Of a stretch of 11,564 nucleotides of DNA, positions 6,772 to 11,564 are shown piece after piece. The DNA lies in contig JBQTHM010000052.1 in assembly GCA_052389895.1 (NCBI GenBank), positions 1 through 11,564 on the forward strand, in the 5' to 3' direction. This DNA is from CAVVXX01 sp052389895 (lineage in GTDB: Bacteria; Pseudomonadota; Alphaproteobacteria; Micropepsales; Micropepsaceae). The notes beneath the pieces were generated by a model that had not been told where the DNA came from, did not search any database, and saw only the letters and a program-made list of their open reading frames with translations. Numbering within the stretch: position 1 is the first letter of the stretch; each line of letters begins with the position of its first letter. The position numbers and the translations under genes were made by a program.

Positions 6772-7416
6772 ATGCGCCGCCTGGTTCACATCACGCTGTC
6801 GCCCGCGTGCCGCATGGCGCGCCTCGTGCTGGGCGAAAAGCGCCTCGCCTGCGACCTTGTGCAGGCGGAAGACCCGCTGTCGCATCTGCCCGTGTTCGTC
6901 GACCTCGACGGGCGCATGATCGCAGGGCTGTGGGCCATCATTGACCACCTCGAAGGCGCGCACTCAGAACTCGTGCTTGTGCCCGATGATCCCGTCGAGC
7001 GCGCGGAAACCTTGCGCCTGCTCGACTGGGCAATGACCAATTTCCACGAGTTTGTCACCAAGCGGATTGCGTTCGAAAAGGGCACGCAGACGCAGACGGG
7101 ATCGGCTTCGCGGCGCGCGCCCAACATGGAAACGGTACGCATGGGACGCGATGCGCTGCGCGCCGCGTTGGCGGAGCTGTCGCCGCTTGCGGAGGCGCGC
7201 GGCTTTCTCGCCGGACGCGATCTCAGCCTCGCCGACCTGAGTTTGGCGGCGCATCTTTCGGTGCTCGACTATTTCGGCGAAGTGCCCTGGGCGGAGGCGC
7301 CCGCCATCACCGAATGGTATACGCGCATCAAGTCGCGCCCCTCGTTCCGTCCGCTGCTTTCGGACCGCGTGCCGGGGCAACCGCCGGCCTTGCATTATGC
7401 GGAGCTCGATTTCTGA
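6772..7416 (+). CDS. Glutathione S-transferase family protein
   Basis: A cytosolic GST-fold protein of 214 residues. The N-terminal part has the thioredoxin-like start with SPACRMARLVLGEK (about 10-23; Ser10, Cys13 and Arg14 in the usual catalytic-loop region) and PVFVDLDGRMI..LWAIIDHLE, matching the cis-Pro and substrate-binding segment. The C-terminal helical domain contains GRDLSLADLSLAAHLSVLDYFGEVPW, the conserved N-capping box and hydrophobic-staple region (FLAGRDLSLAD), and ends ITEWYTRIKSRPSFRPLL, typical of bacterial GSTs. Substrate is unknown. The gene overlaps queG by 20 nt, so the two are probably cotranscribed; a GST directly before queG is a familiar alphaproteobacterial neighbourhood from general knowledge. 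No strong ribosome binding site is seen before the ATG. Confidence 0.9.
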   Translation: MRRLVHITLSPACRMARLVLGEKRLACDLVQAEDPLSHLPVFVDLDGRMIAGLWAIIDHLEGAHSELVLVPDDPVERAETLRLLDWAMTNFHEFVTKRIAFEKGTQTQTGSASRRAPNMETVRMGRDALRAALAELSPLAEARGFLAGRDLSLADLSLAAHLSVLDYFGEVPWAEAPAITEWYTRIKSRPSFRPLLSDRVPGQPPALHYAELDF

Positions 7417-8530
7417 CATTGACGTGCGCGAAGAAATTCGCTCACGCGCACGCGCCGAGGGCTTTGACGCCGTCGGTTTCGCACGCGCTGTTGCACCTGC
7501 GGGCGCCGCCGCGGGCCTTTCCGAATATCTTTCGCGCGGACACCACGGCGACATGGCGTGGATGGAAACGACGCACGAGCGCCGCGCCGATCCCCATGCG
7601 CTGTGGCCGGAAGCCAAAAGCGTCATCGCGCTGGGCGTGAATTACACGCCCTCCGGAGATCCACTGGCCAATCTGGCGCGGCGCGAACGAGGAGCGATTT
7701 CCTGTTATGCCCTCGGCGACGACTATCACGGCGTTCTCAGGAAGCGCCTAAAAGAACTGGCGCAATGGATTGCGCAGGAATTTTCGGCAGACGTCAAAAT
7801 TTTCGTGGACACGGCGCCCGTGATGGAAAAGCCGCTGGCGCAGGCAGCAAGCATCGGCTGGCAGGGCAAGCACACCAACCTGGTCTCCCGCGAGTTCGGG
7901 TCGTGGCTGTTTCTGGGGTCTGTATTTACGACCCTTGAACTTGCACCGGATTCCGAAGAAACGGATCACTGCGGCTCCTGCCGGCGCTGCCTCGACATTT
8001 GCCCCACGCGCGCGTTCCCGGCGCCCTATCAGCTCGATGCGCGGCGATGCATTTCCTATCTCACCATCGAGCACAAGGGGCACATCGCCGAGGAATTCCG
8101 CGCGGCCATCGGCAACCGCATCTACGGCTGCGACGATTGCCTGGCCGTTTGTCCGTGGAACAAGTTCGCGCAGGCCTCGCGCGAAGCGGCGTTCGTCCCG
8201 CGCACGGAGCTGACCTCGCCGCTGCTTGCAGAATTCGCCCTGCTGGACGACGCGGGATTTCGCGAAATCTTTCGCGGCTCGGCCATCAAGCGGATTGGAC
8301 GCAATCGATTCGTGCGAAACATTTTGATTGCGATTGGGAACAACAATGACGCACGCCTCGCGCCCACTGCCGAGGGGCTGATTTTCGATTCTTCGCCGCT
8401 TGTGCGCGCGATGGCGGTATGGGCATTGAAGCAATTGTTGCCGAAGGTTTCTTTCGAAACCCTCGCCTCGAAGTATGCGAAAAATGAACAGGATCCGGAT
8501 GTGGCGCGCGAATGGATCACGCGCCAATAA
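7397..8530 (+). CDS. queG: Epoxyqueuosine reductase QueG
   Basis: This cytosolic enzyme reduces epoxyqueuosine to queuosine at tRNA position 34, the last step of Q biosynthesis, using cobalamin and two [4Fe-4S] clusters. The 377 residues fit the longer family form. VDTAPVMEKPLAQAAS contains the catalytic-site Asp138. Cluster ligands are in DHCGSCRRCLDICPTRAF (Cys192, 195, 198, 202), Cys218, and YGCDDCLAVCPWNKF (Cys245, 248, 252). The C-terminal part (about 280-377) is a helical HEAT-like region used for tRNA binding in relatives. The ATG lies inside the GST gene, giving a 20-nt overlap; an in-frame GTG at 7424, just after the GST stop, is a possible alternative start. No other queuosine gene is in the window. 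The IS element inserted 189 bp downstream. Confidence 0.96.
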   Translation: MRSSISDIDVREEIRSRARAEGFDAVGFARAVAPAGAAAGLSEYLSRGHHGDMAWMETTHERRADPHALWPEAKSVIALGVNYTPSGDPLANLARRERGAISCYALGDDYHGVLRKRLKELAQWIAQEFSADVKIFVDTAPVMEKPLAQAASIGWQGKHTNLVSREFGSWLFLGSVFTTLELAPDSEETDHCGSCRRCLDICPTRAFPAPYQLDARRCISYLTIEHKGHIAEEFRAAIGNRIYGCDDCLAVCPWNKFAQASREAAFVPRTELTSPLLAEFALLDDAGFREIFRGSAIKRIGRNRFVRNILIAIGNNNDARLAPTAEGLIFDSSPLVRAMAVWALKQLLPKVSFETLASKYAKNEQDPDVAREWITRQ

Positions 8531-8538
8531 ACGACGGC

Positions 8539-8566
8539 GGCGCGGGACCCGTCTGGGCGCCGCGCC
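8539..8566 (+). terminator. GC-rich hairpin after queG, possible terminator
   Basis: GGCGCGG (8539-8545) and CCGCGCC (8560-8566) form a perfect 7-bp stem, beginning 8 nt after the queG stop. GAC and GTC may extend it after a 3-nt bulge. There is no T-tract, so intrinsic termination is uncertain. The rest of the gap to the IS (8567-8719) shows no convincing gene; a weak inverted repeat CTGCAA/TTGCAG near 8619-8652 is present. Confidence 0.3.
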
Positions 8567-8719
8567 GTCCGGCCGCACTTGCGTGAATATAAGAGATTTG
8601 GTGTGAGCAGCGCCGCGCTGCAAGACCCCCGGGCGAAAATTATTTTTGCAGGCGATCTCCTTTCGATTTCCGTGACTTACGCACGCCGTTCATTTTCGGG
8701 CACCCCTTGAATTCCTGGC

Positions 8720-8727
8720 AAAAAAAA
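8720..8727. repeat. Target-site duplication, left copy (AAAAAAAA)
   Basis: Exactly eight A residues stand directly outside the left terminal inverted repeat, and the same eight stand outside the right one. Eight base pairs is the usual duplication length of IS1595-family elements. Because the sequence is homopolymeric, an alternative reading with some A residues belonging to the target context cannot be excluded. Confidence 0.8.
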
Positions 8728-8749
8728 CGGAATAGTACGCTTGTGGACT
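8728..8749 (+). repeat. Left terminal inverted repeat of the IS1595-like element
   Basis: The repeat begins CGGAATAGTACGC and ends TTGTGGACT. It matches the right repeat read inward at 20 of 22 positions; the mismatches are at positions 7 and 16. It ends 37 bp from the methyltransferase stop codon. Confidence 0.92.
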
Positions 8750-8753
8750 GTCG

Positions 8754-8778
8754 CCTATAACTAGCTGGAATGTATAGG
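8754..8778 (-). terminator. Small hairpin after the methyltransferase stop
   Basis: CCTATA (8773-8778 read on the minus strand) and TATAGG form a perfect 6-bp stem with a 13-nt loop. It lies between the methyltransferase stop and the left terminal repeat. It may end the element's transcript, but the stem is AT-rich and no T-tract follows. Confidence 0.3.
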
Positions 8779-8786
8779 TAATTTTA

Positions 8787-10469
8787 TTACAAGGCAAGGG
8801 ATGACTGGGCCGACGATACCCTAGACCTGAGCTTGGTCGGCGTATGGAACTCACGTTTTTCTTCTAGAATCTCTTTCACAGTTAGGAACTGCACGCGGTC
8901 ATACTTAGTGCCTTCGTAGGTGTATTGCCCCGCCTTAGCTCCAGCCTCACGCATAGCCTTTGTCGGCTCTTGCAGAGAAAGAAATCCCGCCATCTCAGTC
9001 TCAGGCTCATGTTCAAGGACGCCGATGAGATCGCGGACATCTGTCGGGCGAAGTTTGCCACCTTTCACTGAAAGCACCATCGCCTTGAGGCCCTTTCGGG
9101 TCTCGAAATACATGCGCCCATCAATTCCCTCATCGCCGGTTTTCTTCGTCGGGAAACCGCCGACGCGCTCGACAATCCAATGCTCAAATTGAAATGGGTC
9201 GCGCTTAAAGAGTTCTGTCGCCTGTTCGACACTGACAGGGATTCCGCTCACATCGAAATCAACACCTTCAACGAGTCGGAAATCGTCGCCAGTAAGAATC
9301 TCTCGAATGAGTTTGATCGAGAGAATTGCAATATCGCAACCAATCCATTTTCGCTCATTCTTCACTGCTGCATAAATCGTAGTTCCACAACCACAGAAGG
9401 GATCGAAAACAACATCTCCCTTATTAGTAGAGGCACGAATGATACGCTCCAAGAGCGCTGTCGGTTTCTGGGTTGGATAGCCGAGACGCTCATCAGCGTG
9501 TGAGCCGATGGGGCGAATATCGGAAATAATGTCCTGCACTGGATTGCCGCCAGCTACTTCTGCGTATCGTTTGAATCTTGGGACTGACCCGTGTTTCGGC
9601 CAATAGATCAATCCAGCGGCGTCCAATATATCAAGCCGCGCCTGACAGTCCATTTTCGCGTATCCGTCAGGGTGCTCAAACCATTCAGGTAACGCCCTGT
9701 CTGGCGGTAATTCCCAATGTCGTCCTACATCCTTCGGATCGACATTGCGCCATGGTTGTCCCGAGCTACCTGTGCGAGTGCCGGGACCAGTCAACGAAAT
9801 CGGCTGATACTTTCCGTATTCATCTTCATTCCTGTAGAACTTTTCAAGATAGTCGCTGTCGTATGGCTCAAGCTCGCGGTTCCAAGTGTAGTCATCGCCA
9901 ATGGTATAGAAGAGGATGTTATCGTGGATTGGCCCCCATCGTTTCGCACGTCCATGTGCACCTGTGCGCCTCCAAATGATCTCATTCTGGAAGTGTTTGT
10001 GCCCAAAAATTCCATCCATCATGACTTTGATGTAATGACTCGCGGTTGGATCACAATGCAAATAGATTGATCCAGTCGGGCGCAAAATACTTTTCATGTG
10101 TAGCAAGCGTTGGACCATGTAAATGAGATACGCCAGCAGATGCGGCTGCGTGTGCCGAAGGGCGTTGATCCAGATGCGCCAGAAATCTACATAATATGAT
10201 TCAACACCATACTCTCGCATCAAGACTGGCATTGTCTTGGCAAGTTCCTCTTTTTCAGCGTCCATTTCCCAAGTATCACAAAACGCTTCCGCTTGGTCTG
10301 GCACTGGAAGGCCAGTCATGTTTTTGTAGATCAGATTGTAATTTTGCTTCGAGTTGAATGGCGGGTCTAAGTAGATCAGGTCAACACAGTGCTTCGGCAT
10401 GTGCTGCATGATAGTGAGATTGTCGCCATAATAGAGATGGTTCTTAGGCTTTGTTTTTGGAAGTTTCAC
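8787..10469 (-). CDS. Beta-class site-specific DNA methyltransferase with C-terminal Mrr-like nuclease domain
   Basis: This protein probably methylates adenine N6 or cytosine N4 in a specific DNA site. From the GTG at 10469 it has 560 residues. Motif IV, LIYLDPPFNS (DPPF at 35-38), precedes a long target-recognition region, then YPTQKP (331-336) and motif I FDPFCGCGTT (355-364). This order defines the beta class. After residue about 415 a second domain begins; HWIVERVGGFPTKKTGDEGIDG (Asp446, Asp450) and MVLSVKGGK (Lys469) resemble the active site of Mrr-type PD-(D/E)XK nucleases. Cleavage is therefore possible but unproven. An upstream in-frame ATG at 10619 would add 50 residues, but these come from transposase DNA read in another frame and do not resemble a methyltransferase N-terminus. 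The GTG overlaps the transposase stop as GTGA, implying coupling. Target sequence is unknown. Confidence 0.9.
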   Translation of the reverse strand: MKLPKTKPKNHLYYGDNLTIMQHMPKHCVDLIYLDPPFNSKQNYNLIYKNMTGLPVPDQAEAFCDTWEMDAEKEELAKTMPVLMREYGVESYYVDFWRIWINALRHTQPHLLAYLIYMVQRLLHMKSILRPTGSIYLHCDPTASHYIKVMMDGIFGHKHFQNEIIWRRTGAHGRAKRWGPIHDNILFYTIGDDYTWNRELEPYDSDYLEKFYRNEDEYGKYQPISLTGPGTRTGSSGQPWRNVDPKDVGRHWELPPDRALPEWFEHPDGYAKMDCQARLDILDAAGLIYWPKHGSVPRFKRYAEVAGGNPVQDIISDIRPIGSHADERLGYPTQKPTALLERIIRASTNKGDVVFDPFCGCGTTIYAAVKNERKWIGCDIAILSIKLIREILTGDDFRLVEGVDFDVSGIPVSVEQATELFKRDPFQFEHWIVERVGGFPTKKTGDEGIDGRMYFETRKGLKAMVLSVKGGKLRPTDVRDLIGVLEHEPETEMAGFLSLQEPTKAMREAGAKAGQYTYEGTKYDRVQFLTVKEILEEKREFHTPTKLRSRVSSAQSSLAL

Positions 10470-11362
10470 GCGCCCACCATCGTAGCGAGCATCCCATCGA
10501 AGCCAAGCTGATCGGTTCGCCTGTTGAATTTGTAACAGGCTTCCCCGATGTACAGCGGCATGTATTTGCGGCTGTAGTGGTGATGCTGTCCATACCAAGC
10601 GCGTTTTACGAGCGCCCAAAAACCTTCAATCGAATTGGTGTGAATGTCACCATCGGCATACGCGACGGAATGATTGATCGTCGCGTGACGCATCTTGCTG
10701 CCGATATGGCGATAGCTGCGAAATTCGTCCGTAATGAGAAGGGACGCTTTCGTGTCCACGAATTTGGAAATGAATTTGGAAAGTCCCTTGGCAGAGATCT
10801 TGCCGCCTTCGGCTGGCTTCGCAATCACGCGACCGCCACGTTCCATGACGCCCAGCACCGCAGCCTTTTTCGTGCCGCGACCCCTCTTGTTGGGCTTGTT
10901 ATCATCTCCGCGCTTGTTGCCTTTGCGCGGCTTTCCCCCGATGTAGGTTTCGTCGGCCTCGACGATCCCATGCAACAAAACATCCTGCGCCGGATCGCTC
11001 GACATGGCGATTCGAATCCGGTGCATCATGCTCCATACTGTTGGGCGGCGCATCCCCAGATCGCGGGCGATTTGGTAGGCGCTGGCCGATTTCTTGGCGT
11101 TGAGCATGAGCGCGATCACCAAAAACCAGTTTTTCAGCGGGATATGTGTGCCGTGAAAGATCGTCCCGACAGTCACAGAAAAGGCGCGGGTACAGGCTTG
11201 GCATTGCCAGCGTTGGCTTTCCCTGTCGCCGCTGGCATGGCGGCACACCTTGTCGGCCCCGCAGTAGGCACAAACCGGATGGCCCCGCCAGCGGACGTTC
11301 TCAAGATGCTCGACGGCCTGTTCTGGCGTCTGAAAAGTCTGGAATAGCTCTAAAATATTCAC
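10466..11362 (-). CDS. IS1595-family (ISXO2-like) transposase
   Basis: This enzyme moves the element by DDE chemistry. The 298 residues fit the family. An N-terminal zinc ribbon (Cys31, Cys34, Cys54, Cys57; CAYCG..QCQAC) is followed by a helix-turn-helix-like region (YQIARDLGMRRPTVWSMMHRIR, about 96-117). The catalytic core shows Asp137 in VEADETYIGGK, Asp212 in LLITDEFRSY, and the HTNSIEGFWALVKR block (241-254), holding Asn243 and Glu246, as in ISXO2-type enzymes. The GTG start at 11362 is supported by a GGGAG ribosome binding site (11370-11374) 7 nt upstream. The stop overlaps the methyltransferase start. The frame is intact, with no frameshift. Confidence 0.97.
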   Translation of the reverse strand: MNILELFQTFQTPEQAVEHLENVRWRGHPVCAYCGADKVCRHASGDRESQRWQCQACTRAFSVTVGTIFHGTHIPLKNWFLVIALMLNAKKSASAYQIARDLGMRRPTVWSMMHRIRIAMSSDPAQDVLLHGIVEADETYIGGKPRKGNKRGDDNKPNKRGRGTKKAAVLGVMERGGRVIAKPAEGGKISAKGLSKFISKFVDTKASLLITDEFRSYRHIGSKMRHATINHSVAYADGDIHTNSIEGFWALVKRAWYGQHHHYSRKYMPLYIGEACYKFNRRTDQLGFDGMLATMVGA

Positions 11363-11369
11363 GGCCAGT

Positions 11370-11374
11370 CTCCC
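11370..11374 (-). promoter_or_regulatory. Ribosome binding site of the transposase gene
   Basis: GGGAG on the minus strand lies 7 nt before the GTG at 11362 and decides this non-ATG start. Confidence 0.7.
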
Positions 11375-11387
11375 TTGTGACTAGCCA

Positions 11388-11416
11388 AACATAGGCATAT
11401 TCTATGCTCTTGTCAA
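11388..11416 (-). promoter_or_regulatory. Promoter of the transposase-methyltransferase operon, with overlapping dyad
   Basis: On the minus strand a perfect -35 box TTGACA (11411-11416) is followed after 17 bp by a -10 box TATGTT (11388-11393). The -35 touches the inner end of the right terminal repeat, a common IS arrangement. A dyad CATAG/CTATG (11390-11394 and 11402-11406) overlaps the -10 box and spacer and could be an operator. Confidence 0.7.
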
Positions 11417-11437
11417 GTCCAAAAGCGTACCATTCCG
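11416..11437 (-). repeat. Right terminal inverted repeat of the IS1595-like element
   Basis: Read inward on the minus strand it begins CGGAATGGTACGC and ends TTTTGGACT, 20 of 22 identical to the left repeat. It lies directly beside the -35 box of the operon promoter. Confidence 0.92.
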
Positions 11438-11445
11438 AAAAAAAA
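11438..11445. repeat. Target-site duplication, right copy (AAAAAAAA)
   Basis: Eight A residues identical in length to the left copy stand directly outside the right terminal repeat. Together they mark the insertion point in the gap between two convergent genes. Confidence 0.8.
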
Positions 11446-11480
11446 TTAGCGGTCCGATTTTTCCGAATTGAGGCGCGCGA

Positions 11481-11497
11481 AGTCCCAAAATGGGACT
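11481..11497 (-). terminator. Perfect dyad after the right-edge gene, possible terminator
   Basis: AGTCCCA and TGGGACT form a perfect 7-bp dyad with a 3-nt spacer, 14 nt past the stop of the right-edge minus-strand gene. It may act as a terminator stem or a protein-binding palindrome. No adjacent T-tract is present on the minus strand, although the A-rich insertion site gives one further on. Confidence 0.4.
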
Positions 11498-11511
11498 ACC
11501 AGGTTCATTGG

Positions 11512-11564
11512 TCATTTTGCGTCGAGCGATCGCAGATATGCCTTCGCATCCGCCGCTGCGGGGC
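11512..11564 (-). CDS. C-terminal end of an unidentified protein (5' part beyond window)
   Basis: On the minus strand one frame is open from the right edge to a TGA at 11514-11512, giving the last 16 residues PAAADAKAYLRSLDAK. The codon use (GCG, CTG, CTC, GAC) is typical of GC-rich coding DNA, and a dyad follows the stop, so this is likely a true gene end. It is too short to identify. It would converge with queG, leaving the IS in a gap between two 3' ends. Confidence 0.45.
   Translation of the reverse strand, partial: PAAADAKAYLRSLDAK

Larger units (their letters stand above)
8728..11437 (-). mobile_element. Complete IS1595-family transporter IS with a DNA methyltransferase passenger
   Basis: The 2,710-bp element is bounded by 22-bp imperfect terminal inverted repeats and an exact 8-bp duplication of A residues. 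Two minus-strand genes fill it: a zinc-ribbon/DDE transposase of the IS1595 (ISXO2-like) family and a methyltransferase fused to a nuclease-like domain, linked by a 4-nt overlap. Both genes look intact, so the element is probably young and potentially active. The methyltransferase part is visibly richer in A+T than the chromosomal genes around it, suggesting acquisition from elsewhere. The IS1595 family is known to include transporter IS with passenger genes; whether this exact combination is catalogued could not be checked. Confidence 0.93.

Noticed and set aside
8567..8719. A possible small gene or RNA between queG and the IS
   Set aside because: No frame of useful length with a ribosome binding site and no convincing fold other than weak inverted repeats was found.
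10470..10619. N-terminal extension of 50 residues on the methyltransferase from an upstream ATG
   Set aside because: The bases already encode the conserved C-terminus of the transposase in another frame, and the GTG at 10469 gives a natural N-terminus with a stop/start overlap.
10451..11347. A 298-codon plus-strand frame opposite the transposase
   Set aside because: Its span almost mirrors the transposase; the transposase shows zinc-ribbon and DDE motifs while the antisense product shows none.
11401..11515. A minus-strand frame from an ATG at 11515 running into the IS right end, suggesting a gene broken by the insertion
   Set aside because: The product is short and unlike a protein family, and the competing frame ending at 11512 has better codon use followed by a dyad; disruption of a gene is not supported.

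Overview
The window looks like the chromosome of a GC-rich alphaproteobacterium. This rests on family resemblance and context: an NDUFA9-like SDR next to undecaprenyl-diphosphatase, MtgA, a GST overlapping QueG, and GC-rich palindromic repeats of the kind dispersed in many alphaproteobacterial genomes. Genus cannot be read from the sequence. Two different mobile DNAs interrupt this core segment.

Left edge (1-1469). A tyrosine integrase of the P4/DUF4102 type, cut by the window edge just after its catalytic tyrosine, starts 186 bp from the 3' end of an intact tRNA-Leu(CAG). This is the usual arrangement of an island integrated into a tRNA 3' end. The body of the island lies to the left, outside the window. 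Two sets of short direct repeats between int and the tRNA look like integrase or excisionase binding sites.

Core segment (1505-8566). A consensus-like tRNA promoter is followed by an NDUFA9-like NAD(P)-binding protein (+) and uppP (-), whose stop codons overlap tail to tail. Next comes a Cu+-type P1B ATPase with a YHS and a heavy-metal-binding domain. Its coding sequence carries an in-frame palindromic repeat between those two domains. mtgA overlaps its stop codon (ATGA). An inverted pair of GC-rich hairpin repeats then separates mtgA from a GST-like protein and queG, which overlap by 20 nt.

Right part (8720-11445). This is the most interesting object: a complete 2,710-bp IS1595-type element (8728-11437). 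It has 22-bp imperfect terminal inverted repeats (20/22 identical) and an exact 8-bp flanking duplication (AAAAAAAA). It encodes a zinc-ribbon/DDE transposase and, joined to it by a GTGA stop/start overlap, a beta-class DNA methyltransferase. The methyltransferase has a C-terminal domain resembling Mrr-type PD-(D/E)XK nucleases. One promoter (TTGACA, 17 bp, TATGTT) at the right terminal repeat can drive both genes. The element is therefore a transporter IS with a probable one-protein restriction-modification or modification passenger. It sits between two convergent genes, queG (+) and a gene whose last 16 codons are visible on the minus strand at the right edge, so it probably did little damage on insertion.
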